The position numbers were made by a program, and so were the translations under genes. From Ferruginibacter sp. (GTDB lineage: Bacteria; Bacteroidota; Bacteroidia; Chitinophagales; Chitinophagaceae), in assembly GCA_025350645.1 (NCBI GenBank), contig JANXXM010000109.1:1-33666 (forward strand): a DNA stretch of 33,666 bases, read 5' to 3'. Below are positions 18,811 through 27,451 of the stretch, piece after piece. The notes beneath the pieces were generated by a model, which was not told the DNA's origin, ran no database searches, and saw only the letters and a list, made by a program, of their open reading frames with translations. Numbering within the stretch: the first letter of the stretch is position 1; each line of letters starts with the position of its first letter.

Positions 18811-19341
18811 TTACCGCCTGCAGTTGGGCGCAGGAATAGTTTTTTGTTCCCAGCCTACAATAATTCCTTTGCTCTTATCTATACATTCAAAATAAGTATT
18901 ACTAACGGGAGGGTAACTTTGATCAATAAGCGGGAAAGCATTTTTTACTCTTTTTACAAGTACAGGAGCAATAGGATTTGAAATATCAAATACAACTAAA
19001 TCACTCACATTATTACAATACATAAAAGATCCCTTTATAGAAATTTCAGTACTGAAGGGAACTTTTAAAAAAGCTACTTTTTGAGCATTTGCAGGGTTGG
19101 TATTATTGATGATATGATAACCTTTGTATTGGTCATTCTGATAAATATAATTGCCATAAGCGTATATTTTACCGGCTTTTACGGTAGGGGTTACCGCTTC
19201 CACTTTAATATTTTCCACCTCAGTCAATTGCATATATACGGGTATATAAGCGTTTACTGTAGCAGTATTTTGTATGTTTTCGTTGTTTCTTGTACACGAA
19301 CTCATTAATATAAAAAGTAGGGAAACGTAAATTAGTCGCAT
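18811..19341 (-). CDS. Short LVIVD-type lipoprotein
   Basis: The 176-residue protein starts with a lipoprotein signal (C16, in ILMSSC). It contains repeats like those of its neighbour: 'YKGYHIINNTNPANAQ' and 'LVVFDISNPIAPVLVK'. The C-terminal part after about residue 140 is not repeat-like and ends in a Cys-Arg-Arg tail (PAPNCRR). The pair probably arose by duplication within this lineage, and the first gene of the operon is the shorter. No -7/-33 promoter match stands out upstream. Confidence 0.75.
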   Translation of the reverse strand: MRLIYVSLLFILMSSCTRNNENIQNTATVNAYIPVYMQLTEVENIKVEAVTPTVKAGKIYAYGNYIYQNDQYKGYHIINNTNPANAQKVAFLKVPFSTEISIKGSFMYCNNVSDLVVFDISNPIAPVLVKRVKNAFPLIDQSYPPVSNTYFECIDKSKGIIVGWEQKTIPAPNCRR

Positions 19342-19578
19342 GGCAATTATTTTCTTTATGACACGCTAACTATTTTTATTGCTGCTTCAATAAAATTATG
19401 TAGAAAATAAATTTAGATTCAATATTTGTTGTGTTTATGTTTTTCCCACGCTATGGATTGTGCAAACAACACTAATTATCATAGTATACACAAACACAGG
19501 CGTGGCTAAGACAAAAGCAAAGGCAAGTGGCTACAAAGAAAATGGTATATTGTACAGTTATTCATTAAACTGACTACA

Positions 19579-20733
19579 ATGCTTTTCAATAAAAAATTTA
19601 TTTTCCAAAATTATTTTTTCTCTGTTTTGTTACTTTTATTTTCATGTACAGTTACCTCATTTGCGCAGCAAAAAAAATGGATGATGGTGCCTTTTGAAAA
19701 AGCCGATGCAGCTAATCCATGTTTATATCCTCTTGCTACAACTTTTAAAGACCCTATACTTAAATACAATATTGCATGGGAAGAAAAAGATGTTTTTAAC
19801 CCTGCCGCAGTGGTAAAAAATAATACTGTTTATTTATTATATCGGGCACAGGATAAAACTGGCAAGCCTGCCGGCACATCCAGAATAGGCCTGGCTTACA
19901 GCAAAGATGGCCTTCATTTTAAAAGAAGAAAAACCCCCGTGCTTTTTCCGGATAATGATGCCTATAAAAAATACGAATGGGAAGGCGGTTGCGAAGATCC
20001 AAGAATTGTGGAGGACGATAAAAATAATTATTACATGACGTATACTGCTTATGATGGCACTACTGCAAGATTGTTTATAGCCACATCCCGTGATCTTATA
20101 CACTGGAAAAAACACGGTTCTGTTTTTAAAAATGCGGCAGGTGGTGCGTTCATCAATTACTGGTCAAAATCAGGTTCAATTGTATGCAGCAGAAAAGGCT
20201 CAAAGCTTATAGCAGAAAAAATAAAAGGAAAATACTGGATGTATTGGGGAGAGTCTAATATATACATGGCTACCTCAAATAATTTGATAGACTGGGTGCC
20301 TGTTGCAGAAACAGATCCCGCAAAAAAACAATTTGATTCTCTTCGGAATTATGAAGCATTTAAAATACTTTTTGCGCCCCGCAAAAAAAGTTTTGATAGT
20401 GAACTGGTAGAACCCGGCCCACCTGCAATCCTTACAACTGCCGGTATTGTTTTTATATACAACAGTAAAAACAGTGCAGTGTATGGCGATAAAGCCTTGC
20501 CCGACGGTGTATACAGCGCAGGGCAAATTTTATTGGATAAAAATGACCCCACCAAAGTGCTGGACAGGTGCGATACCAATTTCTTTAAACCCGATAAGCC
20601 GTACGAAATAACCGGGCAGGTAAACAAAGTTTGTTTTTTAGAAGGGCTTGCACATTTTAAAACCAAATGGTTTTTGTATTATGGTACCGCAGATTCTAAA
20701 ATTGCTGTGGCGGTAAAGGGAGATGGGAAATAA
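19579..20733 (+). CDS. Exported GH130-like glycosidase/phosphorylase
   Basis: The 384-residue protein has an N-terminal export signal (about 1-30), with a possible lipobox at C23 (LFSC). The remainder matches the five-bladed propeller layout of GH130: FNPAAVV near 73, RIGLAYSKDG near 102, then the signature GGCEDPRI at 136-143 with D140 as the expected catalytic acid. Later come 'WGESNIYMATSNNLIDW', 'LVEPGPPA' and 'EGLAHFKTKWFLYYGTAD'. GH130 enzymes act on beta-mannosides, usually as cytoplasmic phosphorylases. An exported enzyme is more likely a hydrolase such as the known beta-1,2-mannosidase members, but I could not check the phosphate-binding residues. No other carbohydrate genes adjoin it. 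Confidence 0.8.
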   Translation: MLFNKKFIFQNYFFSVLLLLFSCTVTSFAQQKKWMMVPFEKADAANPCLYPLATTFKDPILKYNIAWEEKDVFNPAAVVKNNTVYLLYRAQDKTGKPAGTSRIGLAYSKDGLHFKRRKTPVLFPDNDAYKKYEWEGGCEDPRIVEDDKNNYYMTYTAYDGTTARLFIATSRDLIHWKKHGSVFKNAAGGAFINYWSKSGSIVCSRKGSKLIAEKIKGKYWMYWGESNIYMATSNNLIDWVPVAETDPAKKQFDSLRNYEAFKILFAPRKKSFDSELVEPGPPAILTTAGIVFIYNSKNSAVYGDKALPDGVYSAGQILLDKNDPTKVLDRCDTNFFKPDKPYEITGQVNKVCFLEGLAHFKTKWFLYYGTADSKIAVAVKGDGK

Positions 20734-20813
20734 TTGGGGTTGAAAATTATGGCGAGGGTATATTTTTATTCTGGTAAAATTTTTTTGTTTAATTGTTTCA
20801 ATAAATATTTCAT

Positions 20814-21065
20814 TCATTTCTTTACTGCGAGGGTCTGCAAATACAAAGGATAGATAAGGTTTGCATAAGCCGCATTTCCTTTAATTATTGCCAGTTCATC
20901 TATTTGATTTTGAAAATTATAGAGTGGTTTACCTACACCCATAAATTCCATATCCATTATGAGCAAAACAAAGCGTGTGTACAGGGGATAATATCCTATC
21001 AGCAAATCAATCATGTCTTTTTGTGTTTTGGCAATATCAAAACCGGGCAAAGGATAATAACCTGC
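20814..21065 (-). pseudogene. C-terminal remnant or small ORF of unknown family
   Basis: A minus-strand frame is open from just after a stop at 21066-21068 to a stop at 20814. It reads very much like protein (AGYYPLPGFDIAKTQ, DLLIGYYPLYTRFVLL, MDMEFMGVGKPLYNFQNQ, YANLIYPLYLQ). The only in-frame ATG is at 21014, which would give 66 residues and cut off the conserved-looking beginning. Because good coding sequence extends upstream to a stop with no start codon, I read this as the tail of a larger gene whose front part is lost. I do not recognise the family. The sequence further upstream (21069-21397) shows no matching continuation. Confidence 0.4.
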
Positions 21066-21068
21066 TTA

Positions 21069-21397
21069 ATGATTTGTCAATATTTGGTGCAATGATTTTA
21101 AGAATCTTAAGCGCAATTTTTTTATTCAACAATTTTATGATCCATTGAATAGCATTGTGCTTTTTTATTTACCGGCTAGGAAAAAGAAAATAAACCGATA
21201 TAAATCCCTTTACAAAATTATCCGGCACATGATTAATAGTGAATCAGTGAGCGTGGGTATTGTGATATATTTTGCGTGGTATTGAAAGTATGTTAATGAT
21301 TTTATTTTAAATCCTTTTCTTCATAAACAACTCCCCGCCAGAGTTACCCCATATACAGCCAAAGTTGCATGTTGCTTTCAGTTTTTCTTCTCGTCTG
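21069..21397. other. Intergenic stretch, nothing recognised
   Basis: No ORF of coding-like composition, no hairpin terminator and no promoter match stand out in these 329 bases. They separate the broken ORF from the stop codon of the DUF262 gene and may be a junction of past rearrangement. Confidence 0.4.
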
Positions 21398-23188
21398 TCA
21401 AAGTCCGAAATAATAATCTTTAATTTTCAATGCCATTTGTTTTCGTCTTAGATTTAAAAATTCATTATAATCTTCAATAGTCATTTGCATTATTTCTATT
21501 GGTACACAATTCATTTTTAAGTTGTCTAAAAGTTGTTGTTCTGTTGCAAGTCCGCTTACTTGTTGATTTTGTTCAATCATTTGTTTTGTTATAACTTCAA
21601 AATAATCTTTCGGTGGTTTGTTGCCAACTTTTATGTTTATTTCAGATTGCATATAAACGTAGTTAGCAATTTGATTATACTTACTTCTGTCTAAACCGTT
21701 ACGTTTTAAATAGTCCTTTGGAAAAAGATGGTGAATGTCACCACGAAGAGAAATAAGGTCGCCCACTAAAACGTCTTTTGATAAAAAACCTCTATCATTA
21801 GCTTTTACCTGTGATGCTAAAAAAACGTGGAAGTATGGACTACTTGCAACCGAAGTGTCCAAGCTTTGCGGAAGCGAAGCATTCCAAAATGCGTCGGATA
21901 ATTCGCCTTCTTCTTTTTCTTTTAAATATTCATCAAATGGTTTTTGTGAAATTTGTTTGATGTCAAAATCAAACGAACTTTCGGGTGAACCTGAATATCT
22001 ACCTGTCAAAATTGAGTAAACTAACCAACGTCTAACAAAACTCTCAATAGAAACAGAATTAACGCCCAACTCTTTGAGTTTTAAATAAACGATATATGCA
22101 AAGTTTATGGCGTTTTGTGAACGTATAAGTTTTGGTGAAATAAAACCTGCTGATTTTATTATCATCAAAAACCTTTTGAAATTCGTTTCGTTAATAAAGT
22201 TATTTACGCCTATTCTTAATGTCGCAAATGATTGTTCTGCGATTGTATCTTCGTAAGTTCTTGTTTCAAAATTTCTTCCTGATAACAAACTTACCAAATC
22301 TGAAAGTCGTCCTCTGTTGAATTGTGAAGTAAATGCAACACGAATAAGGTCGTTGTAGTCTGGGTCATACAAGTCCTCATTTTCGGTTTTAAGCCATTGC
22401 ATTTTTTGGAAGTAATCTGTCTTTGCAAATTCTTTATCATTATCAACTATATGCTTGTAAAACTCTGGTGCAATAGCCAAATGACAGAAATAATCAATTG
22501 CTTTTCGTAATTCGTTTCCGTTATAATCTGTGTTTGAAGCAATTTTACTCATCGCAAAATCTGCTTGACTTAATACAACACCTTTTGAATTGATACGAAT
22601 AAAAATTTCCGTTACCGTTTCAATATCTAAGTCGTGAGATAATTCAATGAGTCCGATTTGTTTTTTAGGTATGTTGATTAAGTTAGAGAATGAATTTCTA
22701 ACGTGCTTTTTATCTGCATCTGGATTGAGTTCAAAATATTCGTCAGCAATTTCAAATAAATCGGTTTTGCCATTAATTGCTTCTGCGATGTCGTGAAGCC
22801 AAGTTTTATCTTTTAGAATAGCAGGGTTCTGTACTTCAAATTTTTCTGAAATGGGATTGAAAGCAATTTTAATTTTTATTCGTTGATAGGTTTTGTTTAT
22901 TACATATTGCCCAAGTATAGCAGCAGTCAATGCTGTAACTCTTTGTTGTCCATCAATAAGTATTTTTTTTCCTTCACTCAAACTGCCGTCTTTTAGACGG
23001 ACATTTGGATTTCGCCAAGCAATAACATAACCAATAGGATAGCCTTGATACAAACTGTCCATCAAGTCTCTAACTTTTGAACTGTCCCAAACAAAAGGTC
23101 TTTGTATTTCAGGGATTGCAATTTCACCTGAATTCACCCAAGCTAAAACTGTTTCAATTAAATGTTGGTTTACTGAATATTTCTGCAT
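21398..23188 (-). CDS. DUF262/DUF1524 protein, GmrSD-like type IV restriction enzyme
   Basis: The 596-residue protein has an N-terminal DUF262 (ParB/sulfiredoxin-like) domain with [18 protein letters not shown] (25-42) and the nucleotide-binding DGQQR motif at 79-83. Its C-terminal DUF1524 His-Me-finger-type nuclease region has [13 protein letters not shown] with H486/H487, followed by the '[18 protein letters not shown]' segment. GmrSD enzymes cut phage DNA carrying modified bases, using NTP hydrolysis in the DUF262 part. Length fits the fused one-chain form. It stands alone, without a methyltransferase, as expected for type IV. The flanking genes are a broken ORF and a shortened response regulator, so the locus looks like an acquired defence gene. 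Confidence 0.85.
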   Translation of the reverse strand: MQKYSVNQHLIETVLAWVNSGEIAIPEIQRPFVWDSSKVRDLMDSLYQGYPIGYVIAWRNPNVRLKDGSLSEGKKILIDGQQRVTALTAAILGQYVINKTYQRIKIKIAFNPISEKFEVQNPAILKDKTWLHDIAEAINGKTDLFEIADEYFELNPDADKKHVRNSFSNLINIPKKQIGLIELSHDLDIETVTEIFIRINSKGVVLSQADFAMSKIASNTDYNGNELRKAIDYFCHLAIAPEFYKHIVDNDKEFAKTDYFQKMQWLKTENEDLYDPDYNDLIRVAFTSQFNRGRLSDLVSLLSGRNFETRTYEDTIAEQSFATLRIGVNNFINETNFKRFLMIIKSAGFISPKLIRSQNAINFAYIVYLKLKELGVNSVSIESFVRRWLVYSILTGRYSGSPESSFDFDIKQISQKPFDEYLKEKEEGELSDAFWNASLPQSLDTSVASSPYFHVFLASQVKANDRGFLSKDVLVGDLISLRGDIHHLFPKDYLKRNGLDRSKYNQIANYVYMQSEINIKVGNKPPKDYFEVITKQMIEQNQQVSGLATEQQLLDNLKMNCVPIEIMQMTIEDYNEFLNLRRKQMALKIKDYYFGL

Positions 23189-23308
23189 TTAGAATTTCTA
23201 AGATTTTGGTCTGTATTGAAATTGTGTAGAGTGTCGAATAAAATTGCAAGCAACAGCCAAGGCTTTGTGCAAGTTAAGAAATAGTATTCCTTCTGCTTGA
23301 AACAAATA

Positions 23309-23908
23309 ATGGCTAAATATACAAAAGTTGATGATATCAACAAAAGCCAAATAGCATTCCTTTTGGAAAAAAATTTTACAGAAATTTTAAACGAAAATAA
23401 TATACCAGACCTTGTATTGCTGGATATAAATATGCCGGAGATGGATGGATATCAAACAGCAAAATGGATACGAACAAATTACAAAGATGTAAAAGTGCTA
23501 GCCCTTAGCGTAAATGATAACGAGAGTGCTATTATACGAATGCTAAAATGTGGTGCAAAGGGATATATATTAAAAGACAGCGAACCCGAAGAACTAAAAC
23601 TTGCCATAGATAATGTGGTAAGAAAAGGATTTTATTACAGCGACCTGGTAAGCAATAAACTTATTTATGCTATCAATAAAACTAGGCATGAAGACGAAGA
23701 AATTTCGTTTACAGAAAAAGAAATTTCGTTTTTAAAATATGCCTGCACAGAATATACCTATAAAGAAATAGCAGAAATAATGAGCGTAAGCCCCCGCACA
23801 GTAGATGGCTACAGAGATATTTTATTTAACAAGCTCCAGGTAAAAACAAGGGTAGGTTTGGTGATGTATGCTATAAGCTATAATATTATAAATCTTAGCA
23901 AAATTTAA
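23309..23908 (+). CDS. NarL/LuxR-type response regulator with shortened receiver
   Basis: The first ATG gives 199 residues. The receiver keeps phospho-acceptor D39 in PDLVLLDINMPEMDG, the LALS and GAKGYILKDS segments with the conserved Lys, and a C-terminal LuxR-type HTH (about 135-190, EIAEIMSVSPRTVDGYRDIL). The phospho-acceptor is normally near residue 55 and is preceded by beta-1 and an acidic pair. Here only about 38 residues precede it, and they do not align with the usual beginning apart from a VDD at 7-9. Either the front of the receiver has been deleted or replaced, or the true start lies in lost sequence. No partner histidine kinase is adjacent. Function may be phosphorylation-independent, or the gene may be dying. 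Confidence 0.65.
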   Translation: MAKYTKVDDINKSQIAFLLEKNFTEILNENNIPDLVLLDINMPEMDGYQTAKWIRTNYKDVKVLALSVNDNESAIIRMLKCGAKGYILKDSEPEELKLAIDNVVRKGFYYSDLVSNKLIYAINKTRHEDEEISFTEKEISFLKYACTEYTYKEIAEIMSVSPRTVDGYRDILFNKLQVKTRVGLVMYAISYNIINLSKI

Positions 23909-23917
23909 AAAATTATT

Positions 23918-24676
23918 TTAAGCCTGCGGCTTCCATTTGTGGAGCATTACATCTTCGTTACTCAAAGCCACCAGCCTGTTTCTTTGCTCTGGCAAAATAT
24001 TTACCCATGTGGTCCACATGCCTTTATTGTTGGTAATCCATTGCCACCGGTCATTAAAAACGGTAACATCTGCAAAGGGATATTGTGTTATAAACCTGCG
24101 GTGGTAAGGGTGTATGCGCCGCATAACAAATTTTGTGAGCCAAAAATATTTTCTGGAATAAGGGTCTTTTTTTATAAGCTCATAATGCTGCTGTATGGTA
24201 TTTAACTGCTCATTGTGCAACAGCATCTGGTTTCCCTGGGCTACTGCTGCTGCATCATCTTTCATTATAGATTGCCAGCAGGAGGTATAGCTGTGGGTAT
24301 GTTCAGTCATTTCATCTGCCTGCATACAGGTTTGTAAGAGTAGGTTTTTATCTGCTAAAAATAATTCGTGCTGCCATGCTATGCTATCAAAAATATCTTT
24401 GGCAGTGCTCATTACTTGCTGTGTGAGTACGCAGGGGTCTTTGGCTATTTTTATAACATTATTCATACCATACAATACCTGCCCGCCGGTAAGCCTTGCC
24501 AGCCCTGCCCAGTAAAATTTTTGTGGTTGCAAAAAATATATTGCCTGGTAATATTTATAAAGTAAATGAAGGGTTTTTTCGTTTGCCTTAAAACCAAGTT
24601 CCGGCATCCATTCCGCTTCCGTTATGCCGGCTCTTTCGTAAGCATACTTTTTATATTGCTCCTGTACACTTATCAC
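23918..24676 (-). CDS. Conserved-looking hypothetical protein, 252 residues
   Basis: No family is recognised with confidence. The protein is soluble and helix-rich, with many aromatic residues. It lacks a signal peptide. Segments that look conserved are FYWAGLARLTGGQVLYGM (about 54-71), GNQMLLHNEQLNTIQQHY (about 149-166) and 'FNDRWQWITNN' near 210. The start is GTG at 24674-24676: the upstream frame is open to a stop but holds no ATG, and the nearby ATG is out of frame. It converges with the response regulator, nine bases apart. The following 267 bases to 24943 hold only a short repeat. Confidence 0.65.
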   Translation of the reverse strand: MISVQEQYKKYAYERAGITEAEWMPELGFKANEKTLHLLYKYYQAIYFLQPQKFYWAGLARLTGGQVLYGMNNVIKIAKDPCVLTQQVMSTAKDIFDSIAWQHELFLADKNLLLQTCMQADEMTEHTHSYTSCWQSIMKDDAAAVAQGNQMLLHNEQLNTIQQHYELIKKDPYSRKYFWLTKFVMRRIHPYHRRFITQYPFADVTVFNDRWQWITNNKGMWTTWVNILPEQRNRLVALSNEDVMLHKWKPQA

Positions 24677-24897
24677 ATCAGTTTTTTTATATGAATAAGA
24701 AATTATAATTGATAAATATATTTATTTCGAAAAAATTAAAGTATAAAACTTTTTTGTTGGGAAATATAAAAATGATAAGCGGTTATGTTTATTATTTATG
24801 GTTATGTCATTGCAAAAAAAAGTCGCTCTTAATTACCAACTTTTGCTTAGGTTCATAAAGGATAACTTTTTGTCAACTTATTTTAGGCATATACATC

Positions 24898-24950
24898 TGT
24901 CTCAAATCTTATGTCTTAAATTTCAATACTAATATCTCAATACTCAATAC
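24898..24950. repeat. Degenerate short repeat (TATTGAG-like)
   Basis: On the minus strand this stretch reads as loosely repeated TATTGAG/TATTAGTATTGA/ATTTGAGACA units. Its first copy supplies the final Tyr codon and TGA stop of the beta-lactamase-like gene. Similar degenerate AT-rich runs occur between genes of Bacteroidota, but a database comparison is needed to be sure that this is one. Confidence 0.35.
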
Positions 24951-26263
24951 TTTTTTAGCTCCGGCAAATACTGTTTCTTTCTAGCAGCTTCCATATCGTA
25001 CAAAGCCTGGCCAAGGTTTTTCATAAAAGGGAACCCGATAGTTTCATAATCATATTTATCATCGTTTAAAATTTCATCTCTATTGCAATAAATAGCAGCA
25101 GATACCATAAACTCAATTTTTTTATCGTAGTCTGTAACATAGGCTGCATCTATAACCTGGCCATAAGCATCTCCTACTTTATTAAATATGCGTATGTTTC
25201 TATTTACATTGCGGGCTTCGCCACCATACAAAATAAATTTTGCATAGCCATCTGTAAAACTGCTGTCGTAAGAAGGATAATCAGATTCTGATGGGAACAT
25301 GCTCATGTATTTTAATACAAAATTTCTATCTTCCTCTGTTATATTAAACCGCATAGCTGCAGCCACTTTCTCCGGGAAAATGATACTCGTAAGTATGGTA
25401 TTCAACTCCTCCAGGTTAAGCCTGTTTTTAGCAGAGAAATCCATTGGCGTATTTTTTAAAATTTCGCTGGCATAATACCCATTGCCTATAGAGTCTTTTC
25501 TTTTTTCATATTTTTCTTTGTTAAACTGCATGGGCTGCCTGTAAATAATATTATTATCTGTATCAAAAAAAGTTACAGGGTTTGTATGCCTGTTTTCATC
25601 TTCTGTAAGAGCAGTTGACAGCCGGTGTAGTATTTGTGCATCTGTGTATCCTTTTTTGTGAAGCTGGCTGTTTATATATTCCTGGCCAAGAAATTCGTAG
25701 AGCCGGTTAAAAGCATCGTTATCGCTCACTAAAAATATTTTTTTTATGTAAGATGCAATACTGGGTTTTCCATTTGCAGTATTGGGGTCGTTATATACTT
25801 CCGTTTGCCCGCTGTAAGATGCCTGAGTAAGCATGCTGCTGTTCTTATCAAGTCCTTTTATTTTTAATTCATTTATTTTTTGAAGTGCAAGCAGTGCCAC
25901 GGGGAATTTTACTGTAGATGCTGGATAATAATACCGCCTGTTATTTTTATTGTAATAGAAAGAAGTAAGATTTGCATTGCCGTTTTTATCCCTGTTTATC
26001 TGTGTATAAATAATTTGCACATTCCATTGCTTTTTGTTTTTGATGATATCATCAAATTTTCCTGGATATTTTTTAAAGAGTGCTTCAAAAAATCCATCAT
26101 CTGCGGCAGTACTGGCATTATTTTCTACAATTTTTGTATTTGTTTTATGTAGCATAGAGTTTATTTCAGGCTTTTGTTGCTCAGCCATTTTAGCAGTACC
26201 ACAGGCGCATTGAAATATTGTAGACAATACAGCAAGTATAATACAGCTACTTTCAATTTTCAT
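24944..26263 (-). CDS. Class A beta-lactamase-like serine hydrolase, exported
   Basis: The 439-residue protein starts with an export signal followed by a Cys-rich junction (FQCACG, C19/C21), so it may be a lipoprotein. The catalytic SxxK motif is S116-T-V-K119 in YYPASTVKFP, and an SDN motif lies at 180-182. The third motif of this fold, normally KTG, is best matched by K362-V-G in NKVGDAYG. A Glu-rich TEDEN segment follows the SDN. Class A beta-lactamase-related hydrolases include antibiotic-hydrolysing enzymes and cell-wall or esterase-like relatives. The extra length (usual ~290) and unusual KVG make a true beta-lactamase uncertain. It appears monocistronic. Confidence 0.75.
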   Translation of the reverse strand: MKIESSCIILAVLSTIFQCACGTAKMAEQQKPEINSMLHKTNTKIVENNASTAADDGFFEALFKKYPGKFDDIIKNKKQWNVQIIYTQINRDKNGNANLTSFYYNKNNRRYYYPASTVKFPVALLALQKINELKIKGLDKNSSMLTQASYSGQTEVYNDPNTANGKPSIASYIKKIFLVSDNDAFNRLYEFLGQEYINSQLHKKGYTDAQILHRLSTALTEDENRHTNPVTFFDTDNNIIYRQPMQFNKEKYEKRKDSIGNGYYASEILKNTPMDFSAKNRLNLEELNTILTSIIFPEKVAAAMRFNITEEDRNFVLKYMSMFPSESDYPSYDSSFTDGYAKFILYGGEARNVNRNIRIFNKVGDAYGQVIDAAYVTDYDKKIEFMVSAAIYCNRDEILNDDKYDYETIGFPFMKNLGQALYDMEAARKKQYLPELKKY

Positions 26264-26403
26264 ATAAATAATTTGAATGCAAAATGAGCATTTTTTTTGT
26301 ATTTACTACTTTATGCTTTTACTGGTGTTATTTTTTTTGGCACATTTACTGTTTAATATTTTATGCATTATTACGATTTATTTTATTTTAGATAACAAAT
26401 TTC

Positions 26404-26431
26404 AATTATTTCAAAATAATTTGAAATAATT
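26404..26431. promoter_or_regulatory. Perfect inverted repeat, candidate operator
   Basis: AATTATTTCAAA (26404-26415) and its exact complement TTTGAAATAATT (26420-26431) flank a 4-base spacer, about 95 bases before the fasciclin start. A 12-bp arm is longer than expected by chance even in AT-rich DNA. It may bind a dimeric regulator or form a cruciform. Confidence 0.5.
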
Positions 26432-26434
26432 TTC

Positions 26435-26446
26435 GGATTTAAATCC
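26435..26446. promoter_or_regulatory. Perfect 12-bp palindrome GGATTTAAATCC
   Basis: This palindrome begins four bases after the larger inverted repeat and about 67 bases before the fasciclin start codon. Proximity of the two symmetric sites suggests an operator region, but no regulator can be assigned. Confidence 0.4.
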
Positions 26447-26512
26447 AGAAGTTGTTAAATCTCGTAGCTTTACAACTCTTAATTAATAACCAAATACAAT
26501 TAAACAAAAATT

Positions 26513-27124
26513 ATGAAAAAGACATTATTATCTTTCGTTATGGCAGCATCTGCATCTGCTCTTTTGCTTACTGCATGTACTGAAGAAAAAAAGACTACAG
26601 AAACAACAACTTCTACAACCACTAAAGATACTGCCACTAAAATGGCAGATCAGCCAAAAATGAGTGAAGAAGCTGGTGTAATGGTAGGTGGAAGCAAAAT
26701 GGTAGCTTCTAAAAATATTGTAGAAAATGCAGCAGGTTCCGCAGACCATACCACATTGGTAGCAGCAGTAAAAGCCGCAGGCTTGGTAGAAACATTGAGT
26801 GGTGCTGGTCCGTTTACAGTATTTGCTCCCACTAATGAAGCATTTGCTAAATTACCCGCAGGCGCAGTAGATAATTTGCTAAAGCCGGAAATGAAGAAAG
26901 ATCTTACTGGTGTGTTAACTTACCATGTAGTTGCAGGAGCTTTAAAAGCAGCTGATCTTAAAGACGGCCAAATGCTAAAAACAGTACAAGGTGAAGAATT
27001 AAAAGTTACCGTAAAAGATGGTAAAGTAATGATTAACGGTGCTACAGTAACAATACCAGATGTGGTTAGCAGCAATGGCGTTACTCATGTTATAGATGGC
27101 GTATTGATGCCTAAGAAGAAATAA
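26513..27124 (+). CDS. Fasciclin (FAS1) domain lipoprotein
   Basis: The 203-residue protein has a lipoprotein signal (C22 in LLLTAC) and a Thr/Lys-rich low-complexity linker (about 25-45). One FAS1 domain follows (about 66-202), with [15 protein letters not shown] near residues 102-116, a central VLTYHVVAG and the closing [15 protein letters not shown]1 domains are cell-surface adhesion or matrix modules. The ATG at 26513 is well supported by the signal peptide. It is a single-gene transcript: symmetric upstream elements lie at 26404-26446, and a strong Rho-independent terminator follows. Confidence 0.92.
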   Translation: MKKTLLSFVMAASASALLLTACTEEKKTTETTTSTTTKDTATKMADQPKMSEEAGVMVGGSKMVASKNIVENAAGSADHTTLVAAVKAAGLVETLSGAGPFTVFAPTNEAFAKLPAGAVDNLLKPEMKKDLTGVLTYHVVAGALKAADLKDGQMLKTVQGEELKVTVKDGKVMINGATVTIPDVVSSNGVTHVIDGVLMPKKK

Positions 27125-27150
27125 TTAAAATTGTTTGTTTTGATTTTAAG

Positions 27151-27180
27151 AGAGCCGCTCCATAAGAGTGGCTCTTTTTT
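27151..27180 (+). terminator. Rho-independent terminator after the fasciclin gene
   Basis: AGAGCCGCTC (27151-27160) pairs with GAGTGGCTCT (27166-27175), with one G-T wobble, around a CATAA loop. A run of T follows, 27 bases after the stop codon. Confidence 0.9.
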
Positions 27181-27317
27181 ATTTTATGCTTGGAGTAAAT
27201 AATTTACCTTTTAAAAGTGGTACCTGCGCACTGGCATATAAACACCATGAATGCATGAATAAATTATCTTAAAAGTTTATTGTATAAATTAATATTCTGG
27301 TTAGTTTAATTAAATTT

Positions 27318-27434
27318 ATGAAAACTCTGCAACATTATTATTCCGTTTGTGGCTTGGTTATTTTAAATTATCTATTTGCTACTACTTACAAAAAAAATGC
27401 CTTCAGCACGTTTGCAAAAAGCATTTATATTTAA
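27318..27434 (+). CDS. Possible small membrane peptide, 38 residues
   Basis: An ATG-initiated ORF of 38 codons lies in the 327-bp gap between the fasciclin terminator and the convergent mqnC gene. Its middle is hydrophobic (CGLVILNYLFATTY), flanked by a short N-terminus and a basic tail (KK, K). No promoter or ribosome site stands out, and no family is known to me. It may be a chance ORF. Confidence 0.22.
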   Translation: MKTLQHYYSVCGLVILNYLFATTYKKNAFSTFAKSIYI

Positions 27435-27451
27435 AAAATAAAAAGTCGGTT

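Noticed and set aside
19445-19505. Inverted repeat CCACGC/GCGTGG upstream of the GH130-like gene
   Set aside because: The arms are only six bases long and about 50 bases apart, which is expected by chance.
13266-20733. Polysaccharide utilisation locus around the hybrid sensor and GH130-like gene
   Set aside because: No SusC/SusD-like genes or other glycosidases lie between or beside them, and an oppositely oriented lipoprotein operon separates the two.
23297-23308. TTG start four codons before the response regulator's ATG
   Set aside because: It adds only four residues, does not restore the missing receiver start, and ATG is available.
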